Shown: positions 26,201-37,000 of the stretch, in pieces | Layout: the number at the start of each line of letters is the position of its first letter | Numbering within the stretch: the first letter of the stretch is position 1 | NCBI GenBank assembly: GCA_007922225.1 | Contig: ML679989.1 | Span: forward strand, 17,611,974-17,675,973 | Length of the DNA stretch: 64,000 bases | DNA from: Emydura subglobosa | Taxonomy: Eukaryota; Chordata; Testudines; Chelidae | Reading direction: 5' to 3' | The notes under the pieces: generated by a model | Database searches by the model: none | What the model saw: the letters and a program-made list of their open reading frames with translations, nothing else | Told to the model about the DNA's origin: nothing | Made by a program: the position numbers and the translations under genes

Positions 26201-28008
26201 TTACAAGGGAGAGCACATATTAACTCTCCTGATAGGTTCAACTTTCATTGACATCAGTTGTCAAACTATTTTACTACAACACAAACAGGAGACACTTTGA
26301 TTAAGAAAAGATTTTTCAGTTAGTACTAAGTAGCTGCTGCCCTCATTTATTTAGAAATAAAATAAATTCAAACATTTCAACTATTAGATTTGTCATATTA
26401 TGGCAAATCATGTTGTATTAAGACAAATCAATAGTGGTAGGACATAGTATGACACATTATGTTATATCATGATATAACTTGCTATCTATCATGTGTCATT
26501 ATGCACTACTGCTGCTATGAAACACTGTAAACATACAAATAATATAAAAATGAAAAAACAAAAACCAAAACCAAATTTCAAACCAAAACATTCATTTTGA
26601 AATGAAATTCCATTTTTCTGAAATGGAACTTTCAACATGTCCCTTTCACAGGAAATGTAGAAAACACTTGTCTTCATGCCAATCCAGACTGAAAACAAAT
26701 GTTGAAATATTGACATTAGCCACGAAATGGAAATGCCAAGTTTCAACTAGACCAAACTCCCCTTCACTTGAAGATTGTGTCCCAGCATAGGAGAGATTTT
26801 TACCGGTGAATCAGTCGGAGTGGCTCTACAGATTCAATGTGTTGGCAACAAAGAATCCACTCGAGATTTTCCTTTCTGAACCTCAGGCGGCCGTCTGTTT
26901 CCCAGGGAAGTCATGCTAACTGCTGTCTCGTTGTTTGTTTTCCTTTGCAACTAGGAGAAATCCATTCCCTGGTGCCCCTGGCCCGGTTCCTGGTGAGTTT
27001 CTGGGAGACTTCTCCAGCTTGCGCACATCCTCCATGCCACACGGTGTGATGGAGCTAGCGCACAAGGTCAGTAAGTTAGTGCTTGTCAGCGAAGAAACGC
27101 ATGGACATCAAGAGAACTCCCTCAAGAGGAGAGCAGTGAATCCAAGTTACGTGCAGCAGCAGCCAAACACTGAGGAACCCATGCTCTCCGCTAATGAGCT
27201 CCAGCTAAGCAGTGCAGCGGAAGGAAAGGCAAGAAAGGAAGGGCATGCACTGGAACAGGGATTCAGTGTGAATACGTTGCCACAAGGTTCTGGTATAAAG
27301 ACACTCCAGGCTTTAAAAGCGGTTCAAGGGATAATCAACAAGGGAAGAGGGACATCAGGAAAGGACCACATTGTTACAGGTCTGAAAAAGAAACGTGGCA
27401 TTGGAAATAGCCTGACTCTTGGGAAAGTTGCAAGGCTCAATTTCAGCAAGGACTCAGCAGACAAAGACGATAAGGCTGAAGACTTACTGAGCCTCCCCCA
27501 AAGCAGCAACTGTCAAGATACTGGGGCAGCTCATGAGAGCAAGGACAGTGCCATTATCATCCCTGGGTTTGATCGTCCGCTCACGCCTGATGAGAGCACA
27601 GACATGGAATTGCTACCCAGTGGGCATTCGAGCACCTCTAAGCTTGCTGAGTCTCCAGCAGTGGAGAATGGGCAGGCATCTCATCCCACAACAGAAAGAC
27701 CCGGTGACCCGTCTTTTACCTCACCATGGGAAAAACCTTCTGGAGTTCCTGAGCACTGCATCTCCGTGGAGAAAGGCCATGAATGCTGCATCTATCCCTC
27801 AGGAGCCCTGCAAGAATCCTTGGATTCAGGGACTAAAAAGGATGTATTCTGGAGTGTGGACAATCTTTCTGTCCCCTTCCAAAGGAAGTGCCCAGGAACA
27901 GAAGTCCTCTTTTCATTGTCCGATGATGATGATGACGATGAGCGGAAGAGGAAGAGAGATGGGAACCAGTGGCAAATACTTCAGCTGGGCCTCACGAGCC
28001 ACTCCTAG
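18737..28008 (+). CDS. Unrecognised six-coding-exon gene, 587 aa, disordered basic protein
   Basis: Coding exons are 18737-18969, 20080-20215, 20875-20996, 21725-21792, 25506-25656 and 26955-28008. All have GT-AG borders, and phases match at each junction (2, 0, 2, 1, 2). Joined, they give 587 codons without a stop. The Met at 18737 has purine at -3 and G at +4, but the exon stays open upstream to its acceptor at 18665, so an N-terminal extension is possible. I recognise no domain. Residues 165-236 include 'LTPEDLEKKRYQTIAEYQF' and an aromatic, basic stretch, the most structured-looking part. The last exon (238-587) is rich in Ser, Lys and Glu. It ends in six Asp (560-565) followed by Lys/Arg, which may be a nuclear signal. 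It converges with NELFB. Coding status is well supported; function is unknown. Confidence 0.8.
19027..19305. mobile_element. MITE with near-perfect terminal inverted repeats
   Basis: The left end 'taaggatatgtctacac' and the right end 'gtgtagacatatccta' are inverted complements with at most one mismatch. The element is about 279 bp, non-coding, and sits in the first coding intron of the unknown gene, just past the exon ending at 18969. It is the least damaged of the 'GTCTACAC' elements in the window. Confidence 0.8.
20227..20284 (+). repeat. Compound microsatellite (TA)n(CA)n
   Basis: A TA run passes into a CA run with one interruption. It begins about 11 bases after the GTAAGT donor of the exon ending at 20215 in the unknown gene. 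Length variation is likely. Confidence 0.9.
20450..20690. repeat. Possible tRNA-derived or LINE-linked repeat
   Basis: The reverse complement near 20625-20660 contains 'accagttcaaatcctcc', which resembles a pol III B box. No clear A box was found at the expected distance. It lies in the second coding intron of the unknown gene. The call is tentative. Confidence 0.3.
22250..24870 (-). mobile_element. Degenerate DIRS-type retrotransposon (gag, RT, tyrosine recombinase)
   Basis: Read on the minus strand, a gag-like part (24868-23800) has 'KRKYFVPAKAFKFLYTHP', typical of DIRS gag. Next comes reverse transcriptase (about 23590-22900) with 'WYVTLDLKDAYFHI' and 'LPFGLSAAPWVFTK'. A tyrosine recombinase part (about 22820-22400) has 'LDVKCALAFYIART' and 'AHSIRAQ', where His and Arg match the H-x-x-R box. 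The order fits DIRS1-like elements. The copy is dead: the RT core reads Tyr-Leu-Asn-Asp instead of Tyr-x-Asp-Asp, frames shift, stops occur, and the segment between RT and recombinase (RNase H, methyltransferase) seems deleted near 22890. It lies antisense in intron 4 of the unknown gene. Confidence 0.8.
23464..23473. other. Assembly gap (10 N) flanked by a 47-base duplication
   Basis: Bases 23417-23463 and 23474-23520 are identical, with ten N between them. The duplicated bases lie inside the DIRS reverse transcriptase, and collapsing the two copies gives one continuous RT stretch. This is most simply an overlap the assembler failed to merge. Confidence 0.9.
26500..26760. repeat. AT-rich repeat of the 'aaaatttcaac' type
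   Basis: The segment has many short A-rich, TTTC-containing blocks (for example 'gaaatgaaattccattttt'). It resembles a diverged interspersed repeat also suggested at 56630-56760, where 'gaaaaccgaaacctttcac' occurs. It lies in the last intron of the unknown gene. Family not identified. Confidence 0.35.
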
Positions 28009-28585
28009 TGACTGAGGGGGATGTGGAAAGCTTGCTTTTAAAAAAGTAGACGTATTGGAAGCTAAGAATCTTTGAGAATATAAAGTGTCACTGGTTATTA
28101 ATTCTTCTTACCAAGCCTTGTGCTAGCGTATGTACACCCTTGTTCTCTATAGTTTGGCTCTGAAATAATCTAAGATGAACCATGTTTAGGGGGAGAAGGG
28201 AAAGCATTTTGTTGGAATCTGAAACTATCTGAGGTCATTGCCACTTGTTTTTAGAATTGTACATGTGACAATAAGATTCTCAGTTACTGCCCTTATGGCA
28301 GAGAAGGTGGGGGAAGGTAACTTTAAGCCACCTTTAGGTTTCCTGCATCCACCCTTTGGTGTAAATTAATGCAGCCTGAGAGCTGCTGTAACATGCTGTG
28401 CTTCCCAATGCTCCCTCTCCCCCATGGGAACTGGAAAAAGAGAGCTGTAGTGCAGTGCACTTTGGCTGTGCCTCTGACACACCCTTGGTCTGTACCCGGT
28501 GTCATGGGGCCATTGTGGACTGGTTATAGAGTTCTTGGTCCTCCAGAGTTACAGAGTGGACCAGTGAGTGTTGCAGCAGGAGCTT

Positions 28586-28591
28586 AATAAA
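28586..28591 (+). terminator. Polyadenylation signal AATAAA
   Basis: A canonical AATAAA lies about 580 bases past the stop codon at 28006-28008 of the unknown gene. It is followed by a T/G-containing stretch ('gtaacacgacagacatgagc') that is only weakly GU-rich. It is the first canonical hexamer I saw after the stop. Confidence 0.55.
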
Positions 28592-28611
28592 TACAGGGAC
28601 TGCCCAGTAAC

Positions 28612-31600
28612 ACGACAGACATGAGCCGGAATAGTGGAGAGCTCACTTACAGGCTCTGCACTGGTAATGGGTATTCTCAGGGGGCCAATTCTACCCATTT
28701 TAAGTCCCCTTTATTCTGCCAAAGGAACATAATGAGGCTGACACAACTGAGAATTGGGTCCAGAATTCTTTAACAACCACCATTTGTCCCAGTGTTATTC
28801 CAAGGGTCCATTTGTGCAAAGCCATTGTGCATGCATGAAATGTGCTGAATAACTGCCTCCAGAGCCCTTATTTACATATAATTGACATCTGTGCCAAACG
28901 GAATTGACAAATGCTTTGTTAAGACCACATGATTTTGTGGTAGCAAAGCACGTGGGGACTTGTTTTCTCTCCTCTGAGCATGTTAATTAGTGTGTTTAAA
29001 CCAAAACTCAGTGAGTTGCCTTGTTTCAGCAGCAGTTTCCATTATTGCTTTTGACAATTTCTTTTGACTCCGTGGAAGTCCAGATCCTGCCCTTTTTCTA
29101 GGACTCCCCACCGTAGCTTGCTCCACCCCAGTGATTGTTCTATTTCTGTCCTGGCCTGTTGCTAAGCTTCTACTCAGGAGAGGATCCCAAGATCAACTCT
29201 CCTCCCAGGCTTCCTTCTCAATCCTGCCACTCTCCCCCCGCTCTCATACACTGCACACAGTTGTCTCTCTGCATCCTCCTCCTGCACCACACCTTTTCCT
29301 TTATAGAAACCACCCAGCTGAGTTTCATCTTTAATTGGGCCTGCATCCCTGCAACCAGAAGCCTTAATGGAGCTCTCCAGCTCCGGTTAACTCTCCTCAC
29401 TTCTGTGAGGGCATACATCCCATCACAAATCTTAACTCAGCTCCCTTGTGCATATGTATTATGACACAGTCTTTAGTTACATGGTCACATGCTAGTTTTT
29501 CCATAGGACCCCATCCTCATTCAGTGCATGGTCCAGACCTGATTTTGGGATGAATCAGGGCTGCGTAGTGAAGGAGGCTGTTGTCCGTGGGTTCCCTGCT
29601 TCAATTGTTGCAGAACTTGAAAGGTGTGCAGTGAACGAGGCAGGAGATGGCAGGAAGAGAAAGGAAGGTTTTAGGGTTGAGACAGTTGAGTGCTGCCCTG
29701 CAGAACTGGATTCAAGCCCTGCCTCTGCCATCAAGTTCCTGAGTGATGCTGGGCAAGTGACTTAAACCACAATTTTTACAAGTGGCCACTAAATTGTGTT
29801 TTCCTCATGTTCTGGGTACCTAACGTGAGAATCTGTGAAATGGGGATGATGCCGGGGCTAGACATGGAGTCTTGCTGAGGATGTACAGCTGCATCTGAAG
29901 TGGCTGGGAGCTGTGCTTTGAACAGATAAAGTACTATAAAATGCTCAGTACGCTGAAAAATCAGGCGCTAGGTGTCTCACGTTGGGCACCCAGAATTAGT
30001 GGACATTTCTGACAATTCTGGCCTTACTCTGTCTGTCTCAGTTCCCCAGTTCACTTACTCTTACAGGGATGCCCTAAAGATAGATTCACTAATGTCTATG
30101 AAGCACTCAGCTAGCATGGCGAGAACACACGCATGAGGAAATTAATAATTCTGTATTCTTTGCAGGGTTTGAATGGTGTGTGGTAAATAAGTCTGTGGGC
30201 CACACGTTGAATGACGATAAGAAGAAATACTGGATTCATTCACTGAATGAGACAGGGGTCTTTTAGAAAAAACAGTACATGATTATGTAATTAAAGACTG
30301 TATTATAATGCACATGCGCAAGGGGGCTGAATTAAGGCTGTATTTAATTCTGGTGTTCTCTCATTTGGGAGTGCTTGACTTTGCAATCTTAATGTTCTCT
30401 TAACGTACTTGTACATAAAACTTGCAACAATTAGAGAAAAACAATAGGGAGTAACTTAGCTTAATTAAAACGTAATTCCTTCAAATGCAGCCTCTGCATA
30501 AGATTTCAATTAATGTTACTTGTCTGGAAAGTTTGTAGTCTGTATTACTCTGTTATTAAGATCTTTCAGGACAAAGAAAAGACTGACAAATGCTAACTTT
30601 CTTAAAGGACCAAGTTTTAAATTACATTTTCACTGAAACTAATTGAACAGATTTATTAGTAAATGCTCAGAAAATTCACTCAAAAAGTACGTACCTTAAG
30701 TTTGGAGAGAATACAAAAATCCCTGGTGTATGAATAAAATGGAACAACACTTATTAGTGGAACTGTGACCGGTGTCTCCATAATTCACTATAGTTTGGGA
30801 AGGTCTTTAAGAAGCAACAAATGACTTTAATTTCCAAGGATAGACTGCAGTCCAAGTGCTGCCTGCTCCCTGCTATCCAGGAACCAATAATGTATGATTA
30901 TTAAACATGCACCACTGCATCTTTGCCGTCGTGACTCATGGTCCACAACACCAGACAAGGCAATGTGTGTTCACATATGGAGGCACAATGAGAATTCAGA
31001 AAAAAAATCGCTACTTTATAGTTTAGTTTTACTTTTCCAGGTGAGTCACAGTATGGCAGGCTCTGATACAAGAACACATTAAGACCAAACAAAAGATCCA
31101 CTGCAGATGGGATCTCTGAAGCAATACACAGTTCTGAAACCTGCATTCAGGGGGAACAGAGAGAGAAAGTGCATCATGGACACAACTTTTAGTTCAGGTT
31201 GTTGTGTTGTGTTTCAGCAGAAGTTTCTGTAATTTCTGACAATAAAATGAAAGTGTTTTCATCTCCAAGTCGGCACAGCAACAGCTGTGGATAGAAGCAG
31301 ACTTTCTAGGATGTTCGCTTTTTGAAAAATTATCTAATTTAAAAAAATAAATAGTTGAAAATTGCCATTCTTGATACTCTACCCAGGGCATCTCCCGCCG
31401 TTTTCCTCTTATGTTACTTAACGGAGAAATCCATAACTCCAATATTTGGAAGGTATAAACCTTATCACTTCTATCAGCGCATCATATAAGCTATTTGAGC
31501 ATCAGCATTTTGTATTTCATCTTTTCTTTTTGCAACAAGCCAACCCACTGAAAGTACAGATTATGCCAGCTACTTCCATTCTCTACTGCTGCCAACATGC

Positions 31601-34025
31601 CCCCTCCCCAACCAAACCCGTGAGCCAAGGATGAAGGATGGCCAAGCAAGGGAAGCAGCTGGGACAGATGGGTGTGTGGTGGTCACTGGGGGAAACCCAT
31701 ATGGGGCCAGCATGCAGACTGGTTGAGTATCAGTGACTTGCTAACTGGGGGTCTTCCCACGGCTTCAATCCATGGTCTCTCTCTTGTCTGCAGTCAGCCT
31801 CAGCTACCATCTCTCCTTGCTCTCCCTTCCCAAATTACAGGGGGCCAGGGAGGGTATGTGCAATGGGATAGTTAGTAGCATATGGAATGGGGAGGGAAGG
31901 AGCAGTTGGAGCGGGAGTATTGGTGTAGGGGCACAGAGGTGGGTTGTGCTGCAGCAGGGGGAGGGAAACAGTCCTAAAGCAACTAGCTTACTGCACCACT
32001 AACCCTGAGTGACTGCCCCAACAATGGCCTCTACCCAGTACATCAGAGGGGGTGAGGGACAGACTATAGAGACCTGGGTTCTATGCACAGCTCTGCCACT
32101 GACCTGTTACGTGACCTCAGGTAAATCACTGCAACACTCTGTGCCTCAGTTACCCCCATCTGTGCAATGGGGATGATGCTGCTGCCCTCCTTTGTACAGT
32201 GCTAGTGATAAAAAGCACGTGAGGTTTTATTACAGACCTGTATCCTGGAGGCAGAAATTGAGCCTGTGGCTGCAGGAAACCCCATCTAGGCATACACACA
32301 CTTTCTCCCAGGCCACCCCTCAGACATGGGAGTAGCTCCCCATAAAACATCTGCAAGATCACCTCACTCTCCTCCTTCAAGCTCTTCCTCTGCCGTGACA
32401 TCTACAAAAAGACTTGACAGTGGTTAGGCAGCTGCTGTGCTGTGATTTCTACTTCCCATGCTGACCACAGTTTCTTTGTACTCCCGTCTGTCTGGTGCAT
32501 CCCTCTGTTGTCTCGTGTCTTAGCTTCTCAGGGCAGGGACAGTCTTGTTAGGAGCCCTGGGCCCTTCTGGTGGTACATGTTGGCGCATGCAAGCCATCTG
32601 CAAGTGATTAATCACCACAAGCATAGAGTGAGTTTACTTGGATGGCCTTCTGCTCACTGCAGCTAGCCTCAGGCAGGGCACATGCCAAGGGGCCAGCCCA
32701 CATTTATATTTCGTTCCATTGCTCCTCTACTGCTCCACTTCAGCGGCAGACAGCCAGAGCCCCCTTGACCAATGGAGCACCAGGAAGCAACTGGCAGGTC
32801 GGCCAATAAGTAGCCTCAGGGATCCCTGCAGCCAGCCATGGTCTTTGGACCACAAGAGGTATCAGGCACTGCTCACTTTGGACTGGGAATCTCAGTCACC
32901 TGCTGGCAGCAACTCAACAGGCCTCTCTGGTTCGTACTGAACATCCCGAGTTTCCAGTCCCAGTGACGGCCCTGGTGGAGGCTGCCACAGCATCAGGCCA
33001 GTGCCATGGGAGGAGGGGGACAAAGTGGGGGCAATCTCATGCAGGCTCTTCAGTGCAACCAGCCTGAGCTAGGGAGATGGGTACAAATGCTGCGGCGAGA
33101 TGTGAGAGGGATGGGAGGCGAAGCCTGTCTGTGACGCGGTGCTGAGAAGCCCCCTTTGGGACCAGACCCCACGTGGCCAGAAATCTTGGGGCTCCACAAA
33201 AAGCATGCCTTTGAATTGAAACTGCTGAGCTTTTCCAACCCTCTTCTCTGCTTCCAGGCTGGGCTGATGCCCAAGGTCCAGGATGGCTGCCTATTACCAG
33301 CTGCTATGCAATAAGGCGAGGCTCAGGTGTGTGTGCTGCCAGCCCCTGACATCAGAGGTAGTTGCCTAACTTGCCAGGTCTATTGAAGCTACATCAACCC
33401 CTACGTCTGAGAGCAATCCACCAACCCAAAGAGGGGGCTGGACCTAGGCAGCCCTGCTCCGACGGGATTGGCTGACAGGTATGCACAGCACTAGTCTCCA
33501 GGAGGTCACAGGGAAGCCCCACTTTTGAACAATGGATAAAATCTGCAGCCTTGTTCCTTTCTGTTGAGAACCATCTCTCAGCTTTAAGAAAAGAAGCAAG
33601 CTGGGGCAAAGAGAGAAAGTAGGCTCAGACTTCAAGGGTTCACTCCCTCTGCCTGATTACCCAACTGGGTTTTTACTGTCACAGAAAACTAAGTCTAAAA
33701 ATGCAAAAAGATACAAAGTTTAAAAATAAAATTTGTCCTTTGAAGAAGTCATACAAGCTATGTTGATCCACAAGAAGCCACCTAGCTATTCTTAGGCAAA
33801 GTAAACCTATGCAATACACTGCATACTGTGCCTTCTACCCAACAAGAGGTAGTGATCAAGGGCAAACTGCAGTGTCTGTCAGTTCCATTTCTGCAAAAGG
33901 TTCAGTGGCTTTAGGTCAGTTTCTAGCGCAGCAGGCAGAGACACTTAACAGTACATTGCCACGCCTTCACTCTGCAGGGCGCCATGGTTAGTTTCTCTCT
34001 TATCTCAGAGACCCGATCATGTGGC
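28612..34025. other. Intergenic region between the two convergent genes
   Basis: No gene was found. Contents include MIR-like pieces at about 29680-29960 and 32060-32200. The AT-rich stretches at 28860-29060 and 30380-30840 lack repeat features and look like ordinary single-copy DNA. The first part of the NELFB 3' UTR should lie just left of 34026. On the minus strand I saw no AATAAA or ATTAAA in the nearest kilobase. Confidence 0.55.
32060..32200 (+). repeat. MIR-like SINE
   Basis: It has 'agacctgggttctatgcac', 'agctctgccactgacctg', 'tgtgcctcagttaccccca' and 'tgcaatggggatgatg' in the order of the MIR consensus. It is the best preserved MIR-like copy in the window. Confidence 0.75.
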
Positions 34026-37000
34026 TCACAGCGAGGCTGGAGTGGGCATTGTGGACAAAGGCAGCTCCATGGATGGAGTCTCAGCCAGCTGGGCTGGACT
34101 GGGTTTGCGAAGCTCCAGTTTCTCGCTGAGCTGGTTATAAAGATCCTTCACAGCTTCGCCGCTCTGTGGAATGAGTGGGGGAGGGAGGAGAAAAAGAGTC
34201 ACACTTCGTTCTCACTGTTATTAGCTGGAACGTTAAGTACTAGGACTGCTGGGAGTGTTTCAACACAGAGGAGAGCAGGAAGAGGCGGTTATGATATAAT
34301 TAAGCAGTATTCCATACACTTTGAAAGCTGTTATCAAAACAGAACCCAGGCTCCAGGAAGCAGCTTCAGGGAATGCAGTTGACTTCATCAGCAATTACTT
34401 TTCCTTTTGTGACCCTTCTTACCTGCTTGGTAGGTTCCAAAGCCTTCTGGAGTGATTCCAATTTGGCAGGTGCCACTTTGTGATGTAGATGAAGTATCAA
34501 TCTTAGCACATGTCTATGGACATTCTCTTTTCTGTAAAGAGCAATTTTTAAGTGGTGAAGCCAATGTATTTAACACAATCATACTTGAGAGAGCACGTTA
34601 CAACAACATCAGAGCAATGTTTGGGTGTTCAACATCGGGAGTTTTGTTTTCAATCATCAAAAATATTTAAGTTGTAAAGGAATTGCTTGCATGCTACAGG
34701 ATATTATGCTTCTATAGGCTTCCAAGGAATTAATACAATCGTTTAGCAGTCATAACAGGTTCTCTACATGCATTTACAACTTAAATCTAACATTCAACGA
34801 AGAAATTAGATCTGCTACTGCAATGTAGGGAGGACATTGCCCCACTGCACCTTCTGTCTCTAAACAACAATTTAAGGTTTGTGTAATCGTTTATAATCAA
34901 CACTTTGTATTTTCTGTGATTTCACTGCTACAGAATTGGTTGCAAAATCTAAATATATAAAAAACACCATAACAGCTAACACAGCCTTTCCAAGGTAAGC
35001 TAAGTGAAGAGTCTGCAGACAGGCTAACCAATAGCTCAGAGAGGTGGGAGTCATCCCATTCATCTTATAAACATTGTGCTTTCTGAAGAAGGAAGTCAGT
35101 TACCTTGGGCAGGCAGTGAGGAAGAAGCCATCAAAGACACTGGTACAGAAGTCCTCCAGCGCAAATTCATCAGCCAGCAACGTGAGGTTGCCAGTGAGCA
35201 GGTGCAGGAAAATATCACTGAAGGCTAGGTCACTGAATGTCTCGACTGCACAACATGAAGGACAATGATTAATAGGCTGGCAAGCATTTGCCTGGAAACA
35301 TTACCATGTTAGCAAGAGATAAGTCTGCTAAAAATCTTATGTACACTTTATTGACTGGCCACTGCGGGTGGCTCACTACCCCACCCAGACATAAAGGGAT
35401 ATGGAAAAAACCCAGGACGTGAGGAAGAATTCTGAATAGCTAAGCCTGGGCTAGATTCTGTGTTGTTTCATTGTGAGTTCCTTTTGTGGATAAAGTGGGA
35501 AGTTCTGATCCCCTGCAACTCTTGGGGACTGTTTAGAGCAGGAAGCTATGTGCTCAGAAGCACAATTTATCTTCCAGCACTATTCCAGCCAGCCCACAGC
35601 TAATCTGTACTGTGTCTTTCATCTGAGGAATTACAAACATTCAAAATGCTTCACAAAACTCCTGCTTAGTAGGAAAACATCACTATTAAACAGGTAAGTA
35701 AACTCATGGGATTTGCACAGATTCACACAATGAATCACTAGCAGAGCTGAAACTAGAATTCAAGAGCTGTCAACACTAACTCATACTCATCCCAAAACCC
35801 TTATTTTCCTCCTTCTAGGTCTCTTCTATATGTGACAAGTGGGTACAAAACATAAGAGGCAAACAAGACTCACCTAGTGCTGGCAAGAGCCTGAGAAAAG
35901 CATTCTTGTTCCTTTGTTTAGTTATGTGAAGTACATAATACAGCCCAACTTCACAAGCTATTCTGTGCTCCTGAAGGAATCTGTTATGGCACAAACAAAG
36001 TTTCTTAACCAATAGAACAAGAACTCACTTACTAAATAGGACCTTAAAATGACAGGATTCCACAACCATGTAGAGAATGAAGCAGGGAAATGTCTCAATA
36101 TCTAACCACAAGCCTTCTGTGAAGTGGTGGCTAAGAGAAAGTGTTCAGATCTATGAGAGCTGTTTGCTGCCGTGGCACAAAGGAATATTTATTCAACAAA
36201 CATCGTTACTTTCCAATAATCAACTGTAACTGAACAGTTAATAAGAAGAAGGAAGCTTCAGGACCAAGCTAAACACAATGGAAAATCTGATTCCGTTTCG
36301 TTTTAAGGTTTCCCAGGTCAGACACCAGCTGTGTTATGAAACAACTGTGACTGTGATTCTAACTGGAGGTGGTATTCTGGATACTGACATTCAATCAAGA
36401 AGAGTGCTGGGAATAAGTGTAAGATCTGAACACGATTGAGCATATGGAAGTCTCTTCTGTCTGTTGTTCAAAGAGAAAGTGTGAGAAGTTTATTTTTTAA
36501 CCTCCAAACCTTTAGGATTTCAAAGAGAAACTGAATCCTCTCATCACACGTACAGACATCTTACTTCTAGTAGCACATTTGAAGATGCTCATTCTCTCGC
36601 TATTGAGTGTTGGTGGTCAGTCCAAATGCACCTAAATTCAACAATACCATGAAAGCAGCCATAGAACTCTACTTGTGAAGGACAAAGTGTCTCCTTTATT
36701 TGAAAACAGCAATGCAAAAAACAAATCTTACCATTTGCTTTACAAAGACTGAACTGAAATGTTGTAGCAAGAAACATTAATGCGATGGTCCACCTTCCTA
36801 GGCCAGGCCTATATAAAAATTAATGGCAGGAAGTACTGCTTCACACGTGTTGCTTTAATGTTTTCAAATGGAGGATCCACTAAGGACTTCATGTGAGGAT
36901 GACACAGGCTCCGCTTCCTTGAAAATGAGGGCAAAGCAATCTGAGCTAGATTTGAAACCAGTATTGATGATCAGTCACTCACTCCTCCCTACTTGTGTTA

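Noticed and set aside
27533..28015. 160-codon open frame inside the last exon of the unknown gene
   Set aside because: It is a shifted frame of the real exon; only the frame ending at 28008 joins the upstream exons in phase.
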